A stretch of 12,181 nt of DNA from Oscillospiraceae bacterium (GCA_022511485.1 JAFLUJ010000067.1:1-12181); one strand, 5' to 3'; shown: positions 1-7,529, numbered from the stretch's first letter. Translations and numbers: made by a program. The notes: generated from the sequence alone by a model not told the origin.

Positions 1-257
1 ACAATATCGGAGTAGTCCAGAATGATCCAGTTTGAACCGTTGTTTCCCTGTATCTGTCTGGGTTCAGCTCCCTTTTCCTTTAGCTGAAATTCAACCTCGT
101 CCGCAAGAGACCTTGTGTGGGTGGAAGAAATTCCGTTTGCTATTACAAAATAATCGGCAATGATAGTAAGGTCGCCGATCTCAATTACGCGGATGTCCTC
201 CGCCTTTTTGCCGTCCAGAATTTTTACAGCGGCAGCAAGAAGCTCTTTACTTGTCAT
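1..257 (-). CDS. rsfS: Ribosomal silencing factor RsfS (3' end cut by window edge)
   Basis: RsfS (Iojap/DUF143 family) binds ribosomal protein uL14 on the 50S subunit and blocks joining with 30S when nutrients run low. The 85 visible codons begin MTSKELLAAAVKILDGKKAE and carry the family landmarks: a DLTIIADYFVIANG stretch at residues 30-43, a THTRSLADEVE helix near 47-57 and NWIILDYSDIV at about 75-85. About 30-35 C-terminal residues, normally ending in a VHVF...FY motif, lie beyond position 1, so the gene is partial because of the window edge and not visibly broken. The ATG at 255-257 overlaps the yqeK stop in an ATGA junction of four bases, indicating translational coupling. An AAGGAG sequence lies 11 bases upstream, a rather long spacing. 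The identification is secure. Confidence 0.95.
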   Translation of the reverse strand, partial: MTSKELLAAAVKILDGKKAEDIRVIEIGDLTIIADYFVIANGISSTHTRSLADEVEFQLKEKGAEPRQIQGNNGSNWIILDYSDI

Positions 258-844
258 AATACAGCCTTCTCCTTCTTTTTTATATTCATATAATGATTGT
301 ATGCATCAATAGTATGATGGGGAAGCATCGAACCCTTTCCCACAACGTCGGTAATGGAAAATTTCAGAGCCTCCAGCATTGCCTTTTCGATGCTCTGGTA
401 GGCGTATTTCCGCATCTTGTTCACGTCCTTGTAGTTCCTGTCTTCGGATATAAGGTCGGCAATGTATATTATTTCCTCCAGACGGCTCATATCGGCTCGT
501 CCGACGGTATGATAGCGTATGGCATTAAGTATATCCTCATCGTCGATATTCAATACCTGTTCGGAGTATCTCGCTCCGGCTATTGCATGAAAAAGAGGGG
601 GAGTTACAAGCTCCACATCGGTGACGTCCATGTCGGAAGCGGATACCATAGCAAGCTGCTCCTCCTTGGGGATCTCCTTGCAGATGTCGTGGAGAAGTCC
701 GGCAATGTATGCCTTTTCGGTGTCCGGATAATTATAGTGTTCCGCCAGTTTCCCGGCTTCCTCGGCGACGTTGAGACTGTGCTGGTATCTTTTTTTGGAA
801 AGTCTTATGTCAAGAATATCTATGATCTCCTCAGCGGAATACAT
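254..844 (-). CDS. yqeK: HD-domain hydrolase YqeK (symmetrical Ap4A hydrolase family)
   Basis: YqeK proteins are cytosolic HD-superfamily metalloenzymes that, in characterised Firmicute members, split diadenosine tetraphosphate symmetrically into two ADP. The 196-residue protein has the full set of HD metal ligands: H22 in YQHSLNVAEEA, H52-D53 in AGLLHDICKEI, H86 in FHAIAGA, H112 in IRYHTVG and D130 in IYIADLISEDR. Length is normal for the family. The start follows a GGAGG six bases upstream and is one base from the nadD stop, while the stop overlaps the rsfS start. The nadD-yqeK-rsfS order is a classic Firmicute arrangement, which strongly supports the call. Regulation appears to be purely operonic; no internal promoter is visible. 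Confidence 0.95.
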   Translation of the reverse strand: MYSAEEIIDILDIRLSKKRYQHSLNVAEEAGKLAEHYNYPDTEKAYIAGLLHDICKEIPKEEQLAMVSASDMDVTDVELVTPPLFHAIAGARYSEQVLNIDDEDILNAIRYHTVGRADMSRLEEIIYIADLISEDRNYKDVNKMRKYAYQSIEKAMLEALKFSITDVVGKGSMLPHHTIDAYNHYMNIKKKEKAVL

Positions 845-845
845 A

Positions 846-1463
846 CTATCCCTCCAAACTCATATATAAACGGTTGTCCAATATATATTTTACTACATTT
901 TCGGGAACATAGCAAGATATATCCGAAGAATTTTTTATTTTTTCCCTTATTTCAGTGGAGGACATCACATATACTCCCGTAGAGACCACCATTACTTTTC
1001 CGAACGGTTCAAGAGCCTTCGCCTGTTTCCGGAGGCTTTCCATGTCGCTTTCACCGCTTTCCCGGGAAGCCGCTATGACAGTACACATGGAGAGTATCTC
1101 CTCATATCTGTACCACTTTTCAAAGGACAGAAGCATATCGCTTCCCATTATGAAAAACAGCTCGTCTTCCGGATAGATCTCCCGGAGGTGCTTTATTGTA
1201 TTGACAGTGTAGCTGACCTCGGGACGGGAGATCTCATAGTCGCTGACAGTGACATAGGGAATGCCCTCAAAAGCAAGACGGCACATTTCAAGCCGCTGAC
1301 TTTCCGAGGCGGGAGGGTTTTCCGCCTCCTGCTTAAAAGGGGAGACCCTTGCAGGCATAATGATAATTTCGTCCAGAGGGACAGAATCGTATATCTGCTT
1401 CACCAGATTGATATGTCCATTGTGGACCGGATCGAAGCTTCCGCCGAAAACCGCCCTGCGCAT
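846..1463 (-). CDS. nadD: Nicotinate-nucleotide adenylyltransferase NadD
   Basis: NadD transfers AMP from ATP to nicotinate mononucleotide, giving deamido-NAD in the cytosolic NAD biosynthesis pathway. The 205-residue protein shows the nucleotidyltransferase fold signature GGSFDPVHNGH at residues 7-17, with the nucleotide-binding H14 and H17. The substrate-side GSD at 107-109 is followed by W117, and SSTEIREKI at 168-176 matches the C-terminal ISSTxIR motif. Length is typical. The start codon overlaps the yhbY stop by one base (TAATG). No strong Shine-Dalgarno sequence precedes it, so translation is probably coupled to yhbY by reinitiation. Nothing looks broken. Confidence 0.97.
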   Translation of the reverse strand: MRRAVFGGSFDPVHNGHINLVKQIYDSVPLDEIIIMPARVSPFKQEAENPPASESQRLEMCRLAFEGIPYVTVSDYEISRPEVSYTVNTIKHLREIYPEDELFFIMGSDMLLSFEKWYRYEEILSMCTVIAASRESGESDMESLRKQAKALEPFGKVMVVSTGVYVMSSTEIREKIKNSSDISCYVPENVVKYILDNRLYMSLEG

Positions 1464-1759
1464 TACTTTGCCGCTTTCAGGTCTATTTTGGGATTCTGGG
1501 GATTCCGCTTGAAAAGCACGAACTTGCTTCCGATGACCTGTACCACCTCGGATTTTGTTTTCTCCGCAAGCTCGTTTGCCGCCTCAGCAGGGGAGAGCAT
1601 ACAGTTGTCCTGGACTTTCATTTTGATAAGCTCCCTTGCTTTCAGAGCGTCCGACACCTGAACCACAAGGGTGTCTATTATGCCGTTTTTTCCTACCTGC
1701 AAAATGGTGTCCTCCGTCATTGCAATGCTTTTTAAAAGAGCTCTTTGTTTGCTTGTCAT
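1463..1759 (-). CDS. yhbY: YhbY/CRM-domain ribosome-assembly RNA-binding protein
   Basis: This 98-residue protein is a single CRM (CRS1/YhbY) domain, a family that binds RNA and associates with pre-50S particles in large-subunit maturation. Visible landmarks are the N-terminal SKQRALLKSIA helix, the RNA-binding GxxG loop as G23-K-N-G26 in QVGKNGI, the DALKARELIKMKV segment, and VVQVIGSKFVLFKRNP near the C-terminus. Length is normal. A GGAAG ribosome binding site sits seven bases before the start. It is separated by 17 bases from the membrane-protein gene upstream and overlaps nadD by one base downstream. In many Firmicutes the upstream neighbour is the GTPase gene obg; here it is an unrelated membrane protein. 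Confidence 0.94.
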   Translation of the reverse strand: MTSKQRALLKSIAMTEDTILQVGKNGIIDTLVVQVSDALKARELIKMKVQDNCMLSPAEAANELAEKTKSEVVQVIGSKFVLFKRNPQNPKIDLKAAK

Positions 1760-1776
1760 AATTTATCTTCCTTTCT

Positions 1777-2970
1777 TTAATCGCGTATATATTCTATCCC
1801 GTTGGTCGTGATATTCACATGATCTTCCCTGCATCTGTATTCCGAATGGTAAAAATCCCAGTAACCCCATACGCCGTGGGAATCACTGTCATCGTCGTCT
1901 ACAAAAATTTTTCCCTCAGGAGTGATAAGAACAAGCCCGTCGGTGCGTTTTTTCTCCCATTCTTGTTGATAGAGCCTGCCGGTGTAGCTGTAGAGAGTTC
2001 CTATGTCAAGGTCTATCTTAGCTTGCAGGTAAATGTTCTCAACTCTGTCTGTGGGGACAAGTTCAAAGGTCTCGCAGGACATGGATTCTTCGTCCCCCGA
2101 TATTACCGAAAAGGTTTTTGTGCCGCTGTCAATAAAAAGAGTGTTGCTCTTTATCCCGAAATAATTTTCCCGAAGAACGTTTCTGCCATATGTTATGACT
2201 GTGTCTGCGGTCTCCTGTGCTTCCATAATATTTATCCATGGATATGCGTAGATGGCAAGATACTCGTTCTCAAGCTCTATAGAATATACAACGCCGTCCT
2301 CCATTTCAAGACGAAGTCCCGTAGTAAGATGAGGCTTTTCGGAAAAACAATATGTTGAAAAGGTTTTCCCCGGAGAAGAAAGATTTGTAATATACTGCAA
2401 GCTGCTTTGCTTATCGGAAATATCACCTGTTTTCAATTTGTATGTTTTAAACTGTTCATAGCTGCCGTAAAAAATAAAGGTCACGGTTTTATTTCTGTAA
2501 TTTATCGCTATTGAATCCCTTTTGATACCGGTATCTAAGATCGTAAATCCCAATGTGTCATGATCGTTCTGATATTCGATAATTTCATCTGCGGTATTGA
2601 CGGCGTTCTGAGCACGCTTTTCGTAAAAGAACTGCTCTATGGGGTCTATTAATGCGAATCCTGCCACTATCAGAACAATGGGAATTATTATAAGCAGCGG
2701 CTGCTTTGCCTTTTTCCAGAAGCTGTCCGACTTGTCCGGCTTTTCAGTGCCGAGACGGCTGATCTTTATGCAGATGAAAATGTACAGCGCGGCAGTCGCA
2801 AGAAGTCCTCCCCACACCAAAATCACGCTGATACCTTCAGGTAAGGATCTGATAAATTTGTCTATGTCGCTGAACAGAATAAATAACCATAATAATGCAA
2901 ATCCTGCAAGCAGAGCAAGCATAAGAATTATTTTTCCAAGCCAGATAATAAATTTCTTAAATGGGCTCAT
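1777..2970 (-). CDS. Membrane protein of unknown function with large extracytoplasmic domain
   Basis: I do not recognise a family. The 397-residue protein has three predicted membrane segments at about residues 8-33, 47-70 and 91-108. A lysine-rich loop (about 71-90) lies between the second and third, suggesting a cytoplasmic N-terminus and an external C-terminal domain. That domain (about 110-397) appears mainly beta-strand, with a short acidic run at 357-364 (DDDDSDS) followed by an aromatic patch, GVWGYWDFYHSEYRC. No enzyme motif, lipobox or cell-wall anchor is visible. A perfect AGGAGG lies seven bases before the start at 2978-2983, so it is probably well translated. It sits inside a housekeeping operon, 43 bases after another unknown gene and 17 before yhbY. 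Any function would be speculation. Confidence 0.75.
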   Translation of the reverse strand: MSPFKKFIIWLGKIILMLALLAGFALLWLFILFSDIDKFIRSLPEGISVILVWGGLLATAALYIFICIKISRLGTEKPDKSDSFWKKAKQPLLIIIPIVLIVAGFALIDPIEQFFYEKRAQNAVNTADEIIEYQNDHDTLGFTILDTGIKRDSIAINYRNKTVTFIFYGSYEQFKTYKLKTGDISDKQSSLQYITNLSSPGKTFSTYCFSEKPHLTTGLRLEMEDGVVYSIELENEYLAIYAYPWINIMEAQETADTVITYGRNVLRENYFGIKSNTLFIDSGTKTFSVISGDEESMSCETFELVPTDRVENIYLQAKIDLDIGTLYSYTGRLYQQEWEKKRTDGLVLITPEGKIFVDDDDSDSHGVWGYWDFYHSEYRCREDHVNITTNGIEYIRD

Positions 2971-3013
2971 GTTGTTTCCTCCTGAAATATCTATGGGGCA
3001 AAAAGATAGTATT

Positions 3014-3487
3014 TTACAGCAATTTCAATTCCTCACAAAGAAATTCAGAATTATAACGTTTTCTGTATTCATTAATCATAGTGGCAATTGTTTTTTGGGG
3101 ACGTTTTTCATCAATAAGCAGCAGCGGGATATTATGCGAAGCATCGCATAGCAGATAGACCCGTTCCGGATCATTTTCCAGACACAAAAGCAGTTCCCTG
3201 AATATAGCCGACATTATCGTATAACAGGCATCATTTTTGATAACAAATATGTTTGCAGTATATTTATTTTCGGTAAATACCCATGATAATTGTTCGTCCT
3301 GTGCTGATGTGTATGGCTTTAAAATTTTTCTTATCGTATTTAATTTGATACCGTTTTGAGACGGTTCAGAATCCAGATACTGGTTTATTTTTTTTATTGC
3401 AGGGAGGTACGCCGTTTTTGTCGGATTACTGCGAAAAAATGTTATAAGCGCATACAAATCGTGAAAATCATAATTAATAAGCTTCAT
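3014..3487 (-). CDS. Hypothetical soluble protein, 157 residues
   Basis: I do not recognise this protein. It has no signal peptide or membrane segment and appears to be mixed alpha/beta. An N-terminal helix-rich half (about 1-60, with a KINQYLDSEP segment) precedes a half with hydrophobic strands such as YTANIFVIK, RVYLLCDA and IPLLLID, ending in a basic helix MINEYRKRYN. No catalytic signature is visible. The coding sequence looks more AT-rich than nadD or tsaD, by inspection only. A GGGGGA upstream of the start is an acceptable but imperfect ribosome binding site. It lies 30 bases after a GNAT gene and 43 before the membrane protein, all in one direction, so it is probably cotranscribed. 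It is kept as a real gene because of length, spacing and strand continuity. Confidence 0.65.
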   Translation of the reverse strand: MKLINYDFHDLYALITFFRSNPTKTAYLPAIKKINQYLDSEPSQNGIKLNTIRKILKPYTSAQDEQLSWVFTENKYTANIFVIKNDACYTIMSAIFRELLLCLENDPERVYLLCDASHNIPLLLIDEKRPQKTIATMINEYRKRYNSEFLCEELKLL

Positions 3488-3517
3488 ATTTTGTCCCCCA
3501 TAACTTATAGCCGATAA

Positions 3518-4312
3518 TCATTTGAATTTCACTTTAAACAGCCTGTTTTCCGGAATAAATCCGCTGCTTTTCAATGTCATGATACTGTTTTTATTCCCGT
3601 ACCAGCAGCCTGCTGCGGGAATAAGTCCCTGCTTTATTACCAACTTGCTTATGTTGATGATAAGACTTCTTCCAACGCCCTTTTGTCTGTGTTCCGGAAG
3701 AGTGAAGTTTCCCACATCGACGTATTTATCATTGTACTTCATTTTTCCGTATGCGCCATAACCCAGAGTTTTCCCCTCATGCCTTATGGCGTAAAAGAAG
3801 AAGTCGGGATCTCCGAAGCAGCCGTCCCATTGACCTTCCGTCAGACTGTTCATGGTCTCGTACTCATCTGGCTGAACTTCAAAAAGATGCTCCATGCTGT
3901 ATTCTGCTTCGCGTGAAGGCTTTCCGTATACGAAGTTATACGCCTGCATTTCAAAGCCCGTTCCCAGAGCGTTCATCTTTTCAAATGCGAGGCTGACAAA
4001 ATGATGGTCGTTGCTTACCACAAAAGCAGCCTGTATATCCATTTTTTCAAGGAGGTCATCGAGAATTTTATCGGAGATACCACGCTTGTCCGGTGTGATA
4101 TAAAAGGCATACAGCATTTTTTCATTTTCCCATGATGTTCCCAGAGAAAAGAATCCGCAGGGAACATCATCAAGGATTATTTTGTATGATTCATTATCAA
4201 AAATATTGCTGTAGAAGAAGCTGTCGTTTTTATATCCAAGCTCCGTAAAATATGCTGTTGTTAAATCCAGTAATTCGTCCCAGTTTGATTTTTGAAAATT
4301 GATATTTTCCAT
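3518..4312 (-). CDS. GNAT acetyltransferase with tandem GNAT-like halves
   Basis: This 264-residue cytosolic protein is a GCN5-related N-acetyltransferase, transferring acetyl from acetyl-CoA to an unknown amine. The C-terminal half (about 140-264) holds the acetyl-CoA-binding motif A, VGNFTLPEHRQKGVGRSL at about 200-217, with the RxxGxGR/A-like pyrophosphate loop (here RQKGVGR). It is followed by GNKNSIMTLKSSGF at 239-252, the usual C-terminal GNAT segment. The N-terminal half (1-135) has a similar layout, but its motif A position, YITPDKRGISDKIL at 71-84, has lost the second loop glycine. That suggests a degenerate duplicated GNAT domain. The gene begins 14 bases after the tsaD stop, with an AGAGAGG-type ribosome binding site overlapping that junction. 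Substrate cannot be inferred. Confidence 0.85.
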   Translation of the reverse strand: MENINFQKSNWDELLDLTTAYFTELGYKNDSFFYSNIFDNESYKIILDDVPCGFFSLGTSWENEKMLYAFYITPDKRGISDKILDDLLEKMDIQAAFVVSNDHHFVSLAFEKMNALGTGFEMQAYNFVYGKPSREAEYSMEHLFEVQPDEYETMNSLTEGQWDGCFGDPDFFFYAIRHEGKTLGYGAYGKMKYNDKYVDVGNFTLPEHRQKGVGRSLIINISKLVIKQGLIPAAGCWYGNKNSIMTLKSSGFIPENRLFKVKFK

Positions 4313-4326
4313 TTTATTTCCTCTCT

Positions 4327-5343
4327 TTAAACCGCAATATCATCCAAGGATAGCGTCGCCACCGCATTAAGACTTTCATCTGCACGTCTGCCTGCAAGAA
4401 AATCATAATACGCCTGACAGCCTATCATTGCTGCATTGTCCCCGCAGAGGTCGAGTGTGGGCATATAAAGACGGAAACCGTTCCTCTTGCACTCGCTTTC
4501 AAGAAGTCCCCGGACTGATGAGTTTGCGGAAACTCCCCCTGCCAGTGCAACTGTCTTGTATCCGTACTCATGCGCGGCGGCTATGGTTCGTCCCACGAGA
4601 ATTTCGGATACCGTTTTCTGAAAGGAAGCCGCCAGATCGTTTTTATTTATCTGTTCTCCCTTTTGGTCTGCGTTGTGGACAATATTTATTACCGCTGTTT
4701 TAAGTCCGGAGAAGGAAAAGTCAAACTCGCTTCCGGTGATTTTGGGGCGGGGCAGTGTGTATGCCTGGTCGTTTCCCTGCTGTGCTGCCTTGTCTATGTG
4801 AACTCCGCCGGGGTAGGGAAAACCAAGTACACGGGCTGCTTTGTCGAAAGCCTCTCCTGCGGCGTCGTCCCGTGTCCTGCCGATAACATGATATTTTGTG
4901 TAGTCAAGAACCTCGATAATATGGGAGTGCCCTCCGCTTGCCACAAGACAGAGATAGGGAGGCTTCAATGAGCCGTCCGTGAGATAGTTTGCAGCGATGT
5001 GTCCCGCAATGTGGTGTACCGGAACAAGAGGCTTCCCCGTCGCCATTGCAAGTCCCTTGGCAAAGCTGGTTCCAACAAGGAGAGCGCCGATAAGTCCGGG
5101 AGCGTAGGTGACGGCGAATGCGTCGATGTCGTCCAGAGTGCAGTCTGCACCGTCCAGAGCCTGGGTCACAACGTCAAGGATATTTTCGCAGTGTCTCCGG
5201 GAAGCGATCTCCGGCACTACCCCTCCGAATTTTTTATGCTCCTCGATCTGGGAGGCAATTATGTTTGAAAGTACTGTTTTGCCGTCCTCAACAACAGCAG
5301 CGGCGGTCTCGTCGCAGGAGCTTTCTATAGCAAGAATTTTCAT
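4327..5343 (-). CDS. tsaD: tRNA N6-adenosine threonylcarbamoyltransferase TsaD
   Basis: TsaD (Gcp/YgjD/Kae1 family) moves threonylcarbamoyl from threonylcarbamoyl-AMP onto A37 of ANN-decoding tRNAs, forming t6A together with TsaB and TsaE. The 338-residue protein is full length. Motifs seen are the ASKHA start KILAIESSCDETAAAV at 2-17, the metal-binding HIAGH at 111-115 (H111, H115), SGGHS at 136-140, DDAAGEAFDK at 159-168, GGVSANSSVR at 269-278 and GDNAAMI at 301-307, with D302 as the third metal ligand. An AAGGAT lies nine bases before the start. Neither tsaB nor tsaE is in the window, so the partners must be elsewhere. The rimI-like gene directly upstream is a common tsaD neighbour. Confidence 0.97.
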   Translation of the reverse strand: MKILAIESSCDETAAAVVEDGKTVLSNIIASQIEEHKKFGGVVPEIASRRHCENILDVVTQALDGADCTLDDIDAFAVTYAPGLIGALLVGTSFAKGLAMATGKPLVPVHHIAGHIAANYLTDGSLKPPYLCLVASGGHSHIIEVLDYTKYHVIGRTRDDAAGEAFDKAARVLGFPYPGGVHIDKAAQQGNDQAYTLPRPKITGSEFDFSFSGLKTAVINIVHNADQKGEQINKNDLAASFQKTVSEILVGRTIAAAHEYGYKTVALAGGVSANSSVRGLLESECKRNGFRLYMPTLDLCGDNAAMIGCQAYYDFLAGRRADESLNAVATLSLDDIAV

Positions 5344-5379
5344 TTTGATTTATCCTTTATCAATATTTTTTCTCTTTGA

Positions 5380-5399
5380 GGTATTTCGATACCATTTTT
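5380..5399 (+). other. UUCG-loop hairpin with T tract, plus-strand oriented
   Basis: On the plus strand GGTAT-TTCG-ATACC is followed by ATTTTT, resembling a small intrinsic terminator facing against the operon. The stem is only five base pairs. It occupies the 78-base gap between the rimI fusion and tsaD, the widest gap in the operon. On the minus strand the same hairpin has no following T tract. Confidence 0.35.
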
Positions 5400-5421
5400 A
5401 GTCAGGTGGGATTTTAACCAG

Positions 5422-6546
5422 TCATTTGTACGCAATTATAATTGTTGTACCCCCCAGTCGGAAAACCTTTTCCGCCTTTGCAAATCCTGCGGCGGTGAAC
5501 ATTTTTATCTGATTTTCTATTGTGCAGGGAGTGTCATAATGATAAAATTCACTCTCCGGGATACCCATTTCACCACGTATGCGGGAATTTTCAGAGTACC
5601 AGTGATCCTCTTCCTCCTGAGTCTCCACCATGTAATCACATTCGATGTAAACGCCGTTATCTTTCAGAGAATCATAAATTTTTTTGTATAGTCCTGTTTT
5701 CATTTCGTGGCTGAAATGGTGCATTGTCTCAAATGAGACCGCTGTGTCAAAGCAGGACTTCCCCAAATCGGTTTTGAAATAATCTCCGTTTATGAGAGTG
5801 ATATTTTTGTCCGGATATTTTTTACGCAGCCTGTCCAGCATTTCCTTTGTAAGATCAATTCCCGTCACAGAAACAGCGGGGAGGCGTTTGAAGATACCAT
5901 CCAGTTCAAGACCCGTTCCGCAGCCAAGGTCAAGGAGATTTTTTGTGCCGTTCGGAACAAGCTTCGCCATTTCCTCATAGGCTTCCTTGCAGCCCTCTAC
6001 TTCGTTAAGCATATGTTCATCGTAGCCATCTGCACGGGCAGCAAAAAAGTCGTCCATTTTTTCTATTGTCTCTGCACCTTTTTTTCTTTCCAGATCCATT
6101 ATCATAACGATACCGTTTTCCCTTGGCGAAGAATAAAGGTTTTTTCTTATACCGGCTTCCTTGAAACCAAATTTTGAATACAGCCTCTGAGCGGGGATAT
6201 TGGATTCTCTTACTTCCAGAGTGACGCTTTCTATAGTTTTGGGAAGTCCCAGAAGGAAATATGCCATAAGCGCAGTCCCCACGCCTTCACGTCTGGCGGA
6301 CTTTGCAACAGCAATGTTGTCAATAAATGCTGTATCTTCATATTCAATATCATCTTCTCCAATTCCCATTATATAACCCAGAACCTTTCCGTCCTTGTTC
6401 TTTGCTGTAAGTAATATCCTTTGTGCATAGACAAGCTCCGTCATCAGCATATGCTCAGACCATGGGTCGGGAAAGGACTCCGCTTCAATTGCAGCTATCT
6501 CCGGAATATCATCCGGGACAGTTTGTCTGATAATTATATCACCCAT
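5422..6546 (-). CDS. rimI: RimI-like N-acetyltransferase fused to class I SAM methyltransferase
   Basis: One uninterrupted 374-residue frame joins two enzymes. Residues 1-152 are a GNAT domain of RimI type, the family that acetylates the N-terminus of ribosomal protein bS18. It shows IAAIEAESFPDPWS at 17-30, RREGVGTAL at 85-93, and LEVRESNIPAQRLYSKFGF at 110-128. E111 and Y123 match the spacing of the catalytic Glu and Tyr of Salmonella RimI. After a short linker, residues 164-374 form a class I SAM methyltransferase: MDDFFAARADGYDEHML, then the SAM loop LLDLGCGTGLEL at 204-215, GIDLTKEM at 229-236 and NGDYF at 253-257. GGAGG lies six bases upstream of the start, inside dusB, which it overlaps by eight bases. 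The internal Met164 has no visible ribosome binding site, supporting a true fusion. The methyl acceptor is unknown. Confidence 0.9.
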   Translation of the reverse strand: MGDIIIRQTVPDDIPEIAAIEAESFPDPWSEHMLMTELVYAQRILLTAKNKDGKVLGYIMGIGEDDIEYEDTAFIDNIAVAKSARREGVGTALMAYFLLGLPKTIESVTLEVRESNIPAQRLYSKFGFKEAGIRKNLYSSPRENGIVMIMDLERKKGAETIEKMDDFFAARADGYDEHMLNEVEGCKEAYEEMAKLVPNGTKNLLDLGCGTGLELDGIFKRLPAVSVTGIDLTKEMLDRLRKKYPDKNITLINGDYFKTDLGKSCFDTAVSFETMHHFSHEMKTGLYKKIYDSLKDNGVYIECDYMVETQEEEDHWYSENSRIRGEMGIPESEFYHYDTPCTIENQIKMFTAAGFAKAEKVFRLGGTTIIIAYK

Positions 6547-7516
6547 TGACAGCCTCCATAACTTCTTTGCACAGCTCCCGAAGGTCGGCCATGGTATTAA
6601 GCTTTCCGCATTTGTTCCGCAGAGCTGCCGCTCCCGGCATACCTTTCAGATAATATGCGCACTGACGGCGGGCTTCGCTCATTCCGATGCGCTCACCTTT
6701 ATATCCCACAGCAAGCTCAACCTGTCTGCACATTATTTCAAGACGGGTATTCAGGTCAGGATCAGAAGGTATCTCTCCGGTTTCAAGATACTGCTTTATC
6801 TGTCCGAAAAGCCATGGTCTGCCGTAGCTTCCTCTGCCAACCATCACAAGGTCGCAGCCGGTTTCCCGGTACATTTTTTCCGCGGTTTCCGGAGATGTCA
6901 CGTCTCCGTTTCCTATAACGGGGATATTGACAGCATCCTTGACCTGATGGATGATGTCCCAGTCTGCTTTTCCCTGGTACATCTGATTTTTCGTCCTGCC
7001 GTGAACTGTCACTGCCGCCGCTCCGGACTGCTCCATAAGCTTTGCGAATTCCGGAGCGTTGACGTTCTGTTCGTCCCAGCCCTTGCGAATTTTCACGGTC
7101 ACTGGGACAGGGACAGCCTTTGCCGCGGCGGATACGATCTCCGCCGCAAGTGAGGGATTCTTCATAAGTGCTGAGCCTGCACCGTTTCCCGCTATCTTGG
7201 GAACGGGACATCCCATGTTTATGTCAATGATGTCGGGACGGTATTCCATAAGCCGTTTTGCAGCCTCTGCGATGAATTCAGGCTCGTCCCCGAAAAGCTG
7301 GAGAGCGTAGGGACGCTCGCTGTCTAGGACGGTGCAAAGCTCCTCAGTCTTTCTGTCGGAGTAGCAAAGCCCCTTTGCAGAGATCATCTCCGAGATCATG
7401 TATGCCGCTCCGTTTTCCTTGCAGAGTGCCCGGTAGGCTCTGTCCGCAACGGATGCCATGGGAGCAAGAGCAGCGGTCTTTTCTATTTTAACATTGCCAA
7501 TGTGGATGTAGTCCAT
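6539..7516 (-). CDS. dusB: tRNA-dihydrouridine synthase, DusB type
   Basis: Dus enzymes are FMN-dependent flavoproteins that reduce uridine to dihydrouridine in tRNA with NADPH. From the chosen start the protein has 325 residues, typical for DusB. Motifs are LAPMASVADRAYR at 17-29, INMGCPVPKI at 99-108 with catalytic C103, VKIRKGW at 141-147, HGRT at 172-175, NGDV at 203-206 and GRGSYGRPW at 227-235. The frame extends upstream to 7648. I chose the ATG at 7514-7516 because a GGAGAA lies seven bases ahead, the protein then starts like the family (IHIGNVKIE), and a promoter with a start site near 7546 makes the longer form impossible. It heads the ten-gene run and overlaps the next gene by eight bases. 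Confidence 0.93.
   Translation of the reverse strand: MDYIHIGNVKIEKTAALAPMASVADRAYRALCKENGAAYMISEMISAKGLCYSDRKTEELCTVLDSERPYALQLFGDEPEFIAEAAKRLMEYRPDIIDINMGCPVPKIAGNGAGSALMKNPSLAAEIVSAAAKAVPVPVTVKIRKGWDEQNVNAPEFAKLMEQSGAAAVTVHGRTKNQMYQGKADWDIIHQVKDAVNIPVIGNGDVTSPETAEKMYRETGCDLVMVGRGSYGRPWLFGQIKQYLETGEIPSDPDLNTRLEIMCRQVELAVGYKGERIGMSEARRQCAYYLKGMPGAAALRNKCGKLNTMADLRELCKEVMEAVNG
6553..6557 (-). promoter_or_regulatory. Ribosome binding site of the RimI fusion inside dusB
   Basis: GGAGG lies six bases before the ATG at 6544-6546 and within the last codons of dusB. It confirms the start despite the eight-base overlap and suggests coupled but independent initiation. Confidence 0.75.
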
Positions 7517-7523
7517 AAAAGAG

Positions 7524-7529
7524 TTCTCC
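7524..7529 (-). promoter_or_regulatory. Ribosome binding site deciding the dusB start
   Basis: On the minus strand the sequence is GGAGAA, seven bases before the ATG at 7514-7516. The alternative in-frame ATG at 7529-7531 has only a weak GGAAAA ahead of it, and the one at 7541-7543 has none and sits almost on the predicted transcription start. This favours the short dusB form. Confidence 0.75.

Noticed and set aside
293..982. Plus-strand frame of 229 codons opposite yqeK and nadD
   Set aside because: It lies antisense to two well-identified genes, spans their junction, has no recognisable domain and no ribosome binding site I could see. It is a shadow frame.
1188..1661. Plus-strand frame of 157 codons opposite nadD and yhbY
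   Set aside because: It is antisense to two conserved genes with clear motifs, and its translation shows no family signature.
1819..2358. Plus-strand frame of 179 codons opposite the unknown membrane protein
   Set aside because: The minus-strand gene has a perfect ribosome binding site, a coherent membrane topology and operon spacing; the plus-strand product resembles nothing.
6055..6057. Internal ATG (Met164) in the RimI fusion as a separate methyltransferase start
   Set aside because: No Shine-Dalgarno sequence precedes it and the frame is continuous, so two independent genes are not supported.
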